Shown: in pieces, positions 22,617-32,831 of the stretch
Layout: every line of letters starts with the position of its first letter
Position numbering within the stretch: the stretch's first letter is position 1
Origin: S34-282 sp034422075
Lineage (GTDB): Bacteria > Chloroflexota > Dehalococcoidia > Lucifugimonadales > Australimonadaceae
DNA length: 56,797 nt
NCBI GenBank assembly: GCA_034422075.1
Contig: DAOUJX010000021.1
Coordinates: 1 to 56,797 of the forward strand
Reading direction: 5' to 3'
Notes under the pieces: model-generated
Told to the model about the DNA's origin: nothing
Database searches by the model: none
The model's input: only the letters and a program-made list of their open reading frames with translations
Translations under genes and position numbers: made by a program

Positions 22617-25448
22617 ATGGCAACATCCGATAACGGCGGCGAGGTAGTCCTTCCCCGCTTAGGGGAGCTGCCCCCAATGCCCCCGCGCATGGGGCTGTAC
22701 GTGCGCCTCGTCCTAGCGGCAATAGCGTTGTTGGTCCTCATCGTGGTGCTGGGCATCGTCCGGGGCGTCTACACCAACTGGCTCTGGTTCTCCAACGTCG
22801 GGTACACCCAGGTCTACTGGTCGATCCTCTTCACCCGGGTTTGGCTGTTCGCTGCGGGCTTCATCGTGTCCATGGCGGGGCTCGGGCTCACGTACTGGAT
22901 GACGTGGCGCAACGCATGGGGGCCGACGGCCTACGACATTCAGCCGGGTGCGCTCAAGGCGCTCCGGCGAGTGCTGATCGGCGGCGCCGCCATCCTGACC
23001 TTCCTCCTCGCGCTCCTCTTTGCCAACGCCCTTAGCGCGCGGTGGGAGCTCTTCCTCAAATTCCTCAACTCATCGACGTGGGGCATCGACGACCCGCACT
23101 TCGGCAACGACGTCGGCTTCTACGTCTTCACCATGCCGATGCTGCACACCATCCAAGGCTGGCTCCTTGGCCTCGTGCTGGTGGGAATGGTGACGTCGGC
23201 AGGCGTCTACCTGCTGCTCTTCAGCATCCGCGGAGTGCCTGCGCGATTCACCCCATCCATGTTCAAGCAGCTGGCAGCCGGGACGGCCCTACTCATGGTC
23301 GTCATCGCTGCCGCGCACTTCCTCGACACCTTCGAAATCCTGCTGTCGACGAGCGGCGCCGTGACGGGCGCGACCTTCACCGACATCACTGCGAGGCTAC
23401 CCGCGCTACGGCTGCTGACGGGTATCGCGCTCTTCGTCGCCGTGGTGATGGTCTTCGTCACGCGCATGTCCAACCAGCAGCAGGCGCTGCGGCTCTACAT
23501 GGCCGGCGTGGGATTGTGGGTCGTCGCCGCGCTGCTCGCAGGCCTGCTGTGGCCCTGGTTCGTCCAGCGTTTCAGCGTCGAGCCGAACGAGCTCGAGCGC
23601 GAGCGCCCGTACATCGAGCGCAACATCGAGTGGACGCGGCGGGGGTTCGACCTGACGCGTGTGCAGGAGCAGCCTTACGACGTTTCGGAGGCTACGCTCG
23701 CCGCCGACATCGCGGCCAACCCGGAGACCGTCGATAACATCCGGCTGTGGGACCCGCGCCCGCTGCTGGACGTGTACAACCAGATACAGCACCTGCGCCT
23801 GTACTACAACTTCCTCGACCCCGACATCGACCGCTACGTCGTCGATGGGGAGTACCGGCAGGTCATCCTAGGCACGCGCGAACTCATCCAGGACGGCCTC
23901 GACGACTCGGCGCAGACGTGGGTGAACAGGCGATTGGTCTACACGCACGGCTACGGCGTCGTCATGAGCCCGACGACCGACTTCACGGAGGCGGGGCAGC
24001 CTGAGTTCTTCCTCCAGGACGTCCCGCTCACGGGCAAGTTCGAGGTCAACCAGCCGCGCATCTACTACGGAGAGGGCGTTCGCTCGAGCACCGTCGCCCA
24101 AGACAGCGAAGCGCTGCTGAGCGACGACCCCGTCGTGGTGAACACGACGGAGCCGGAGTTTGACCAGCCGCCCGGCTCGCTCGGCGGTCCGCCGGTGTTC
24201 ATCGAAAGCTACGCCGGGGACGGCGGCGTGCAGCTCTCCAACTTCTTCACGCGGGCGGCCTTTGCGTGGGAGCTGGGCGACCCCAACATCGTGCTTAGCC
24301 GCCAGATCACGGGCGAGAGCAGCGTGCTCTACCGGCGCCACATCGTCGAGCGCGCCTCCACGATCGCGCCCTTCCTCCGCTACGACCGCGACCCCTACAT
24401 GGTGGTGCACGACGGCCGCCTGTTCTGGATCCTTGACGCCTACACGGTGACCGACCGCCTGCCCTACTCCCGCCGCTTCGAGCAACTGGAGGAGGACGCG
24501 CGGAGCGTTCCGTTCGTCGGCTTCAACTACATCCGCAACAGCGTGAAGGTGGTCATCGACGCCTACAACGGGGATGTGACCTTCTACACCATCGAGCAGC
24601 ACGGCGAGGACCCGATGCTCCAGGTGTTCGAGAACATGTTCCCCGACCTGTTCACGCCCATCGCCGAGATGCCAGCGGGGCTGCGCGAGCACATCCGCTA
24701 CCCGGAGGTGCTGCTGCGCTCCCAGGCCGAGACGTTCCTGCAGTACCACATGACCGACCCGAAGGAGTTCTTCCTCAAGGAGGACCAGTGGGAGGTGCCA
24801 CTAGAGGTCATCCGCCAGAGCAGGCCGATTCGGGTGGAGCCCTACTACGTCATCATGAAGTTGCCGGGCGAGGAGCGCGAGGAGTTCGTGCTCATCCTGC
24901 CATTCACGCCGCAGCAGAAACCGAACCTCGTCGCGTGGGTGGCGGCTCGCTCCGACGGCGAGCGCTACGGTGAGCTGCTGCTCTTCACCTTCCCCACCGA
25001 CCGGCTCTTCAACGGACCGGAGCAGGTGGAAGCACGTATCGACAACGACCCGGCAATCTCCGAGCAGTTCACGCTATGGGGGCAGTCCGGTTCCATCGTC
25101 ATTCGCGGCAACCTGCTCGTCATTCCCATCGGCGACTCGCTGCTCTACGCCGAGCCAATATACCTACAGGCCGATACGCTAAACTTCCCCGAGTTGAAGC
25201 GGGTGATCCTGGCGTCGGCTGACGACGTTGTCATGGAGCCGACCCTCGACCTGGCCATCGAGGCCTTGCTGGGCGGGCGAGTGCGGCCGACAGCGCCGAC
25301 GGGCGACCCCGTCCCCGGCGGCATCCCGCCGGAAGAACTGCAGCGTGCGCTGGACGACCTGCGCGACGCCCTCGACGACCTGCGCCGCGGCGTCGAAGGA
25401 CTCGACGACGCCGTGGACGACCTCGAGACGGTCGCCGGAGAAGCGTAG
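22617..25448 (+). CDS. UPF0182 family large membrane protein
   Basis: A 943-residue protein with seven hydrophobic segments in the first 330 residues (starting about 25-45) and a long extracellular-looking C-terminal part. Signature stretches of the UPF0182 family are seen: TNWLWFSNVGY, WGIDDPHFGNDVGFYVF, the TGVQ-like region PYDVSEATL, and RLFWILDAYTVTDRLPYS. The function of the family is unknown. The last 40 residues form a run of seven-residue LDDLRDALDD-type repeats, probably a coiled coil. It sits inside the arg cluster between argB and argD, with its own promoter-like element. Confidence 0.9.
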   Translation: MATSDNGGEVVLPRLGELPPMPPRMGLYVRLVLAAIALLVLIVVLGIVRGVYTNWLWFSNVGYTQVYWSILFTRVWLFAAGFIVSMAGLGLTYWMTWRNAWGPTAYDIQPGALKALRRVLIGGAAILTFLLALLFANALSARWELFLKFLNSSTWGIDDPHFGNDVGFYVFTMPMLHTIQGWLLGLVLVGMVTSAGVYLLLFSIRGVPARFTPSMFKQLAAGTALLMVVIAAAHFLDTFEILLSTSGAVTGATFTDITARLPALRLLTGIALFVAVVMVFVTRMSNQQQALRLYMAGVGLWVVAALLAGLLWPWFVQRFSVEPNELERERPYIERNIEWTRRGFDLTRVQEQPYDVSEATLAADIAANPETVDNIRLWDPRPLLDVYNQIQHLRLYYNFLDPDIDRYVVDGEYRQVILGTRELIQDGLDDSAQTWVNRRLVYTHGYGVVMSPTTDFTEAGQPEFFLQDVPLTGKFEVNQPRIYYGEGVRSSTVAQDSEALLSDDPVVVNTTEPEFDQPPGSLGGPPVFIESYAGDGGVQLSNFFTRAAFAWELGDPNIVLSRQITGESSVLYRRHIVERASTIAPFLRYDRDPYMVVHDGRLFWILDAYTVTDRLPYSRRFEQLEEDARSVPFVGFNYIRNSVKVVIDAYNGDVTFYTIEQHGEDPMLQVFENMFPDLFTPIAEMPAGLREHIRYPEVLLRSQAETFLQYHMTDPKEFFLKEDQWEVPLEVIRQSRPIRVEPYYVIMKLPGEEREEFVLILPFTPQQKPNLVAWVAARSDGERYGELLLFTFPTDRLFNGPEQVEARIDNDPAISEQFTLWGQSGSIVIRGNLLVIPIGDSLLYAEPIYLQADTLNFPELKRVILASADDVVMEPTLDLAIEALLGGRVRPTAPTGDPVPGGIPPEELQRALDDLRDALDDLRRGVEGLDDAVDDLETVAGEA

Positions 25449-25467
25449 GCGTCACGGAAGGAGCGTT

Positions 25468-26664
25468 ATGGCAACCGACTGGAAGGCCCTGGAGGCCCAG
25501 TACTACATGCACGTCGTCAACAGGCAGCCCGTCGTCATCGACCGGGGCGAGGGCGCTCGCGTATGGGATATCGACGGCAGGGAGTACCTCGATTTCACCG
25601 CCGGCTGGGCGGTAACCAACCTCGGCCACGCGCACCCCGTTGTGACGCAGGCCATCCAGGAGCAAGCCGCGCGGCTGATGCAGACCTCCAACCAGTTCTA
25701 CACCACGCCGCAACTCCAATTGGCGGAAGCGCTGGTCGAGAACTCCGCCCTGGACCGCGTCTTCCTGTCCAACAGCGGCGCGGAGGCGAACGAGGGCGCG
25801 GTGAAGCTGGCGCGCAAGTACGCCAAGCTGCACCGCAACGGCGCCTACGAGGTCATCACGATGGACAACTCCTTCCACGGGCGCACCATCGGGATGGTTG
25901 CGGCGACGGGCAACCCACACTACCGCGACCAGTGGCTGCCCTTGGCGCCCGGCTTCGTCACCGTGCCGTTCGACGACCTCGAGGACGTGCGGGAGGCGAC
26001 CAATGAGAGGACGTGCGCCGTCATGGTGGAGGTCGTCCAGGGCGAGGGCGGCGTCAACGTCCCGACGGAGGGCTACCTGAAGGGCCTTCGCGAATGGTGC
26101 GACGAGAACAACCTGCTCCTCATCTTCGACGACATACAGTGCGGGATGGGCCGGCTCGGGACCCTTTGGGGCTACGAGTCGTTCGATGTCGAGCCCGACA
26201 TCCTGACCGCCGCGAAGGGGCTCGGCAACGGCGTGCCCATCGGCGCCTTTCTGTGCAAAGAGACCTGCAACGTCCTCGAGCCTGGTGACCACGGCTCGAC
26301 CTTCGGCGGCAACGTCCTGACGACTGCAGCCGCTAACGCCACGCTGCGCTACATGGTCGAGCACGACGTGCCGGGCCACGCAAGGCGCATCGGCGACTAC
26401 CTTCGCAGCCAACTCGGCGCGCTCAAGGAGCGGCATCCGGGCGTCATCACGGAGGTGCGGGGACTCGGACTGCTCAACGCCGTCGTCTTCAGCGATACGC
26501 TGGCGCCGCGGCTCGTCGCCGCATGCAACGAGGAGGGGCTGCTCCTCAACCCCGTCCGGCCCAACGCGCTCAGACTGATGCCACCGCTGATCATCGAGGA
26601 GGCGGACGTCGACGAGGCAATCGAGAAGCTGGAGCGGGGGCTGACCAAGGTACTGGAGGGTTAG
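25468..26664 (+). CDS. argD: Acetylornithine aminotransferase
   Basis: A pyridoxal-phosphate class III aminotransferase of 398 residues that converts N-acetylglutamate semialdehyde to N-acetylornithine. The cofactor Lys is Lys250 in TAAKGLGNGVPIG. GAEANEGAVKLAR and the phosphate-binding STFGGN are present. The ATG at 25468 follows GGAAGGAG (25455-25462). Related enzymes such as ornithine or GABA aminotransferase share these motifs; the surrounding arg genes make ArgD the best call. Confidence 0.9.
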   Translation: MATDWKALEAQYYMHVVNRQPVVIDRGEGARVWDIDGREYLDFTAGWAVTNLGHAHPVVTQAIQEQAARLMQTSNQFYTTPQLQLAEALVENSALDRVFLSNSGAEANEGAVKLARKYAKLHRNGAYEVITMDNSFHGRTIGMVAATGNPHYRDQWLPLAPGFVTVPFDDLEDVREATNERTCAVMVEVVQGEGGVNVPTEGYLKGLREWCDENNLLLIFDDIQCGMGRLGTLWGYESFDVEPDILTAAKGLGNGVPIGAFLCKETCNVLEPGDHGSTFGGNVLTTAAANATLRYMVEHDVPGHARRIGDYLRSQLGALKERHPGVITEVRGLGLLNAVVFSDTLAPRLVAACNEEGLLLNPVRPNALRLMPPLIIEEADVDEAIEKLERGLTKVLEG

Positions 26665-26669
26665 AGAAC

Positions 26670-27878
<1,209 letters not shown>

Positions 27879-27924
27879 GTCTTGGCGGTGGGCCCCATGG
27901 GGCGAGGCCATGATGGCCTGCTGG

Positions 27925-27930
27925 TACAAT
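27925..27930 (+). promoter_or_regulatory. Extended -10 box within the arg cluster, before argH
   Basis: TACAAT preceded by TGG ends six bases before an in-frame GTG (27937) that adjoins the ATG at 27940. The geometry matches the leaderless promoters of this window. argH may therefore have its own leaderless transcript starting at GTG 27937. Confidence 0.5.
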
Positions 27931-27939
27931 CGTGGTGTG

Positions 27940-29304
27940 ATGGCCGGCTACACGACGCACCACTTTACGGCGGCATCGCGCTATAGCGTGTCGGTCGGCT
28001 ACGACCGCCGCCTCGCCCCGTACGACATCGCAAGCTCGATAGCGCACGCACGGATGCTCGGCAGGCAGGGCATCATCGATAGTGCCGACGCCGACGCAAT
28101 CGCCGGGGGCCTCGAGCGCATCGGCGAAGAGGTCGCGGACGGCTCAATGGTCTGGCGCGACGGCCTCGAAGACGTCCACATGAACATCGAGGCGCGGCTC
28201 CACGAGCTGATTGGCGAGCCCGCCGGGCGCCTGCACACCGCCCGCTCGCGCAACGACCAGGTCGCCACGGCCACGCGGCTGTTCGCAGTGGATGCCATCG
28301 GCCAGATGCAAGGTGCACTCGATGACCTGCAGCGCGCGTTGGTCGGCCTTGCCGAGGCGCACACCGACGTGCTCATGCCGGGCTACACCCACCTGCAGCG
28401 GGCGCAGCCCGTCCTGTTCGCGCACCACCTCATGGCCTACATCGCGATGTTCGAACGGGACTCCGCGCGCCTCGGCGATTGCCGCAAGCGGGCGAACGTG
28501 CTGCCGCTGGGCAGCGGCGCGCTCGCAGGAGTTTCCTACCCCATCGACCGCGAATGGGTCGCGGCGGAGCTCGGGTTCGACGGCGTCTCCGTCAACTCCA
28601 TGGACGCCGTGAGCGACCGCGACTACCTGCTGGAACTGCAGGCGGACGCCGCAGTGTGCATGATGCACTGCTCGCGCCTTGCCGAGGACCTCGTACTGTG
28701 GTCGTCGCAGGAGTTCGGCTTCGTGCAGCTGGCGGAGGACTGGGTGACGGGCTCCAGCATCATGCCGCAGAAGCGCAATCCCGATTTCGCGGAGCTGGCA
28801 AGGGGCAAGACGGGGCGCGTCTACGGCAACCTGGTGTCGCTGCTGACGGTGCTCAAGGGCCTGCCCATGGCCTATGACCGCGACCTCCAAGAAGACAAGG
28901 AGGGCACGTTCGACACCGTCGACACCCTCCTCGCTACCCTCGACGTCACGCGCGGGATGTTCTCCACGCTACGCGTCAACCGCGAGCGGATGGAGGATGC
29001 CGCATCCGACCCCGCATTGCTCGCCACCGACCTGGCTGACTACCTCGTCGGTAGGGGCGTCCCGTTCCGCGAGGCGCACGCTGCGGTAAGCAGCTTGGTC
29101 GAAGCGGCGGCGGCCAAGGGCGTAGCGCTCGATACGCTGTCGCCAGCCGATCTTGCCGCCGCGCATCCGCTGCTCGATGAGGGCGCGCTGTCGGTGACGG
29201 CGCAGGCCAGCGTCGACGCACGCAACGTGCCAGGCGGCACCGCACGCGCACGCGTGGCGGCGGCGATTGCCGGGGCGAAGCAGCGGTTGGAGGGCAGCGC
29301 GTGA
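27940..29304 (+). CDS. argH: Argininosuccinate lyase
   Basis: Splits argininosuccinate into arginine and fumarate. The 454-residue protein of the fumarase/aspartase superfamily has the signature GSSIMPQKRNPD, with the flexible loop Ser, and HTDVLMPGYTHLQRAQP. The N-terminal WGGRF motif of most ArgH proteins is replaced by YTTHHFTAAS, which is unusual; the next conserved block (YDRRLAPYDIASSIAHARML) is normal. I took ATG 27940, but GTG 27937 fits the promoter better and adds one residue. The stop overlaps the GTG of rpe. Confidence 0.92.
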   Translation: MAGYTTHHFTAASRYSVSVGYDRRLAPYDIASSIAHARMLGRQGIIDSADADAIAGGLERIGEEVADGSMVWRDGLEDVHMNIEARLHELIGEPAGRLHTARSRNDQVATATRLFAVDAIGQMQGALDDLQRALVGLAEAHTDVLMPGYTHLQRAQPVLFAHHLMAYIAMFERDSARLGDCRKRANVLPLGSGALAGVSYPIDREWVAAELGFDGVSVNSMDAVSDRDYLLELQADAAVCMMHCSRLAEDLVLWSSQEFGFVQLAEDWVTGSSIMPQKRNPDFAELARGKTGRVYGNLVSLLTVLKGLPMAYDRDLQEDKEGTFDTVDTLLATLDVTRGMFSTLRVNRERMEDAASDPALLATDLADYLVGRGVPFREAHAAVSSLVEAAAAKGVALDTLSPADLAAAHPLLDEGALSVTAQASVDARNVPGGTARARVAAAIAGAKQRLEGSA

Positions 29305-29987
29305 GCGCGCGCCGTGTGAAGCTCGCGCCCTCCATCCTGTCGGCCGACTTTGCGCGGCTGGGCGAGATCGTGCGCGAGACGGAGGCCGCCGGCGCAGACT
29401 ACATACACATCGACGTGATGGACGGGCGCTTCGTCCCCAACCTGACCATCGGCCCGCCTGTCGTCGAGGCCATCCGCCCGCACGCCTCGCTGGCGCTGGA
29501 CGTCCACCTGATGGTCGTCGAACCGGAACGCCTCGTTGCCGATTTCGTCGCCGCGGGCGCCGATATCGTGACCGTCCACCAGGAGGCGTCCCCCCACCTG
29601 CACCGCACCGTGCACCTCATCAAGGAGTTGGGGGCCCGTGCGGGCGTTTCGCTCAACCCGTCGACACCGGCCTCGGTCCTCTCGGAGGTCCTGCCCGACC
29701 TCGACCTCGTGCTGTGCATGACCGTCAACCCCGGGTTCGGCGGGCAGAGGTTGATCAAGGGCACGATGGGCAAGCTGGGGCAGCTGCGCCGGATGATCGA
29801 CGAGGGCGGCCACCACGCCGAGTTGGAAGCCGACGGCGGCATCAAGCCGGACAACGTCGCGGCAATCGTTGAGAGGGGCGCCGACGTCATCGTTGCGGGC
29901 TCGGCGATCTACAGCGACGCACCGTCCGCCGGGGCAGGCATCGCGGCAATGCGCGAGGCAATGAGGCCGGCAGCAGCAGGGCGGTAG
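29301..29987 (+). CDS. rpe: Ribulose-phosphate 3-epimerase
   Basis: Interconverts ribulose 5-phosphate and xylulose 5-phosphate in the pentose phosphate pathway. The 228-residue TIM barrel has LAPSILSADFARLG, HIDVMDGRFVPN with the metal-binding His and Asp, MTVNPGFGGQ, and the phosphate-binding VAGSAIY. The GTG start overlaps the argH stop (GTGA), so translation is probably coupled. Its place at the end of the arg cluster has no obvious metabolic reason. Confidence 0.93.
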   Translation: MSARRVKLAPSILSADFARLGEIVRETEAAGADYIHIDVMDGRFVPNLTIGPPVVEAIRPHASLALDVHLMVVEPERLVADFVAAGADIVTVHQEASPHLHRTVHLIKELGARAGVSLNPSTPASVLSEVLPDLDLVLCMTVNPGFGGQRLIKGTMGKLGQLRRMIDEGGHHAELEADGGIKPDNVAAIVERGADVIVAGSAIYSDAPSAGAGIAAMREAMRPAAAGR

Positions 29988-30011
29988 CAGTAGAGGAGAA
30001 CGGGCGCGGGA

Positions 30012-30203
30012 CTAGCCCACGCGGAGCTTGTTCTGGTACGTCCGCAGGCAGCGCGTGCAGACGTTCATCCGGCGACGGCGGCCCTTGAGCGTCAGGGTCG
30101 CGCGCTGGATGTTGGGCAAGAACCAGCGGTTGGTGTGGCGGTTGGAGTGGCTGACGTTCTTGCCCGCCATTCGATGTACGCCGCACAACTCGCACATGGC
30201 CAT
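30012..30203 (-). CDS. rpmB: 50S ribosomal protein L28
   Basis: A 63-residue basic protein of the large ribosomal subunit. It has two CxxC pairs, CELC near the N-terminus and CTRC near residue 50, so it is the zinc-binding form. The block KNVSHSNRHTNRWFLPN is typical of L28. TTGAGGAAAC upstream serves as ribosome binding site. It converges on rpe and is divergent from the fatty-acid kinase gene. Confidence 0.93.
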   Translation of the reverse strand: MAMCELCGVHRMAGKNVSHSNRHTNRWFLPNIQRATLTLKGRRRRMNVCTRCLRTYQNKLRVG

Positions 30204-30312
30204 GACGTTTCCTCAATTCGCCTAGACAGTGGTATGCGCCAAGGTTAGGATGCTCTCGGCGCACGATGCGCTATAGCACTCTATCACGCGATACGGGTCG
30301 CCGCAAAGAACC

Positions 30313-31935
30313 GTGGCTACCGAGCAACGAACCACTATCGACGGGCCGGCTCTGCGCGGCCTCTTCAAGGCGGGAGCGCGCTGCCTCGAGGCAAACGTCG
30401 ACGCCATCAACGCGCTCAACGTCTTCCCCGTGCCTGACGGCGACACCGGCATCAACATGCTCCTGACCATGCAGGCGTCGCTCTCCTCACCCGACCTGGA
30501 AGCGCAGCGCGATGTGGCAGGGGCGTCCCGCGCCATCGCGCACGGCGCAATGCTGGGCGCACGCGGAAACAGCGGCGTCATCCTCTCCCAGTTCTTGAAG
30601 GGGTTCGCCGCAGGACTGAACGAGGTAGCAGCGGGAGACGGTGCGGCCATGTCCAGGGCGTTGGCCGGCGCCGCATCCGCTGGCTATCAGGCGGTCGGCA
30701 AGCCCGTCGAGGGGACGATGCTCTCCGTGATGCGCGAGGCGGCGGAGGCGGTGGACGGCGCCGACGAGGAACCGCACCTCGTGTTGCGCACGGCGCTGGA
30801 TGCCGCCGTGGAAGCGCTCGCTCGCACTCCTCAGCAGTTGCCGGTACTAGCCGAGGCTGGGGTTGTCGATGCGGGAGGCCAGGGGGTCGTCGCCATCCTT
30901 GCGGGCATTGTCGCCGAGCTGGAAGGCGTGGAGCCGGAGTTGACCATCACCGCGCCCGTTGGAGCAGCGACCGGCACCATCGTGAGCCAAGCGTTCTTGG
31001 AGCACGCCGAGGGAGAGGCGTTCGGTTACTGCACGCAGTTCGTCATCCTGGGCGAGCAACTCGACCCCGAGCGCATGCGCATCGCAGTGGAGGCCGTAGC
31101 AGAATCGACCGTTGTCGTGGGCGACGAGCGCATCGTGCGGGTGCACGCCCATGCTGAAGACCCCGGCCCGCTGCTATCGCTCGGAGCGGAGGTGGGCATT
31201 CTTGACCAGATCAACATCCAGAACATGGACTTGCAGCACACGGAGTTCCGTCAGCGGCACACCAGTGGCGGGGAGACCGCGAACGTTGCCGTGATCGCCG
31301 TCGCGCGCGGCGCGGGCTTCGAGCGCATCTTCCGCGAGCTGGGCGCCGCCGTCGTGGTGCGCGGCGGACAGACCATGAACCCAAGCGCCGCCGAACTGGT
31401 GGATGCCGCGGCCAATGCCAACGCCCGCCATGTCGTCATCCTGCCCAACAACTCGAACATCGTCCTGACGGCGCAGCAGGCGGCGGAGTTGTCGGCCCGG
31501 GACTGCAGCGTGGTCGCGTCCAAGAGCATGCCGCAGGGGATTGCCGCGCTGCTCGCCTTCAACCCCGAAGCGGGCGCCGAGGGAAATGTCGCGTCCATGG
31601 AGGGCGCCCTGGCCAGCGTCATGTCCGGGGAGGTCACGACCGCCGTGCGCTCCACCTCCATTGACGGCGTACCGGTATCGGAGGGACACCAAATCGCGCT
31701 GTTGGATGACAAGCTCGTCTGCGCGAACGAGCATGTGTCGGACGCGCTGCTCGCGCTGGTGCAAGCAGCCGAGCCGGAACATGGTACCCTCGTGACGCTC
31801 TACCGAGGAGAGAGCCGGGGCGCGGACGAGGCCGACGCCGACGCCGACGCACTGCGAGCGGCCCATCCCGGCACCGAGGTCGAGGTGGTCGACGGCGGCC
31901 AGCCCCACTACCATTACCTTGTCTCAGTGGAGTAG
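30313..31935 (+). CDS. fakA: DAK2-domain fatty acid kinase subunit FakA
   Basis: A 540-residue protein that phosphorylates fatty acids carried by a DegV/FakB partner. The N-terminal DhaL/DAK2 domain (about residues 1-200) has NVFPVPDGDTGINM, whose Asp residues bind magnesium with the nucleotide, and GARGNSGVILSQ. The middle and C-terminal domains match the FakA/YloV family. It starts with GTG at 30313; no strong ribosome binding site is seen. The degV gene follows after five bases, which supports the pairing. Bacteria use this kinase to activate exogenous fatty acids. Confidence 0.88.
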   Translation: MATEQRTTIDGPALRGLFKAGARCLEANVDAINALNVFPVPDGDTGINMLLTMQASLSSPDLEAQRDVAGASRAIAHGAMLGARGNSGVILSQFLKGFAAGLNEVAAGDGAAMSRALAGAASAGYQAVGKPVEGTMLSVMREAAEAVDGADEEPHLVLRTALDAAVEALARTPQQLPVLAEAGVVDAGGQGVVAILAGIVAELEGVEPELTITAPVGAATGTIVSQAFLEHAEGEAFGYCTQFVILGEQLDPERMRIAVEAVAESTVVVGDERIVRVHAHAEDPGPLLSLGAEVGILDQINIQNMDLQHTEFRQRHTSGGETANVAVIAVARGAGFERIFRELGAAVVVRGGQTMNPSAAELVDAAANANARHVVILPNNSNIVLTAQQAAELSARDCSVVASKSMPQGIAALLAFNPEAGAEGNVASMEGALASVMSGEVTTAVRSTSIDGVPVSEGHQIALLDDKLVCANEHVSDALLALVQAAEPEHGTLVTLYRGESRGADEADADADALRAAHPGTEVEVVDGGQPHYHYLVSVE

Positions 31936-31940
31936 GAGCC

Positions 31941-32783
31941 ATGAGCGTACGAATCGTTACCGACAGCGCGGGCGACCTGCCCAGGGAGACGGCCGAGCAA
32001 CTGGACATCACCGTCGTCCCCGTCACCGTCTTCTTCGGTGAGGAGGCCTACCTGGACGGGGTGGAGATGGACGCCGAGACGTTCTTCCAGCGGCTACCGA
32101 ACTCGCCGCAGTTGCCCCGCACGTCGCAACCGTCCGTCGCCCAGTTCGTCGACGTCTACACCAAGTTGGTGGACGAGGGCCACGACATCCTGTCCGTGCA
32201 CGTATCGGGCAAGCTGAGCGGGACGCTCAACTCGGCGCGGCTGGCGCGCGAAGAATTCGGAAAGGGCAACATCGAGGTGCTCGACGCGGAAGGCGCATCG
32301 CTGGGAGTCGGGCTGATCGCGTTAGAGGCGGCGCGCAAAGCCCAGGCCGGCGGGAGCCTCGACGAGGTGACGGCGGCGGCGCAGGACGCCGTTCGCTCGA
32401 TGCGCGTCTTCTTCGTCCTCGACACCCTGGAATACCTGGTGAAGGGCGGACGCATCAGCAAGACGCAGGGGCTCGTTGGCGGATTGCTCAACGTCAAGCC
32501 GATACTGCACATCACGGACGGCGAGGTACACCCCTTCCAGCGCGTGCGCTCGCGCGCAAAGGCGCTGCAGCGGATTCGCGAGCTGGTGCACGAGGGCGGC
32601 CCCTACGCGGAGATAGGCGTCCTGTACGCGACCGACCCCGACGAAGCCGCCGCCCTCGCCAGCGACGTCGCCGACCTAGCGCCAGGAATGCCCGTCGTCG
32701 TGGGCCGCATTGGGCCCGGCATCGGAGCGCACGCCGGGCCGGGTGCCGTTGGCGTCGCGCTGCGGCAGGCCTCGCCCGCCTAA
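31941..32783 (+). CDS. fakB: DegV-family fatty-acid-binding protein (FakB)
   Basis: A 280-residue DegV-fold protein. It opens with VRIVTDSAGDLP, has the LPRTSQPS motif near residue 57 that contacts the fatty-acid carboxylate, and HVSGKLSGTLNSARLA near residue 90. These are standard DegV/FakB signatures. FakB presents a bound fatty acid to FakA and receives the acyl phosphate. It is translated from ATG 31941 after TAGGAG. Only one copy is seen here, though many genomes have several with different chain preferences. Confidence 0.87.
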   Translation: MSVRIVTDSAGDLPRETAEQLDITVVPVTVFFGEEAYLDGVEMDAETFFQRLPNSPQLPRTSQPSVAQFVDVYTKLVDEGHDILSVHVSGKLSGTLNSARLAREEFGKGNIEVLDAEGASLGVGLIALEAARKAQAGGSLDEVTAAAQDAVRSMRVFFVLDTLEYLVKGGRISKTQGLVGGLLNVKPILHITDGEVHPFQRVRSRAKALQRIRELVHEGGPYAEIGVLYATDPDEAAALASDVADLAPGMPVVVGRIGPGIGAHAGPGAVGVALRQASPA

Positions 32784-32793
32784 GGTCGCAAAC

Positions 32794-32822
32794 TTGCCTC
32801 CGCGCGGAGGCTCGCAGACAAT
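32794..32822 (+). promoter_or_regulatory. Promoter of the 32832 gene (near-leaderless)
   Basis: TTGCCT (32794-32799) and GACAAT (32817-32822) are 17 bases apart. The predicted start near 32829 leaves a leader of about three bases before ATG 32832. Confidence 0.45.
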
Positions 32823-32831
32823 CAGCGCGTC

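Noticed and set aside
31830..31860. Short tandem GCCGACGCC repeat in fakA as a possible phase-variation tract
   Set aside because: Units are in multiples of three and code a few Asp-Ala residues near the C-terminus. A change in number would not shift the frame, and the tract is very short.
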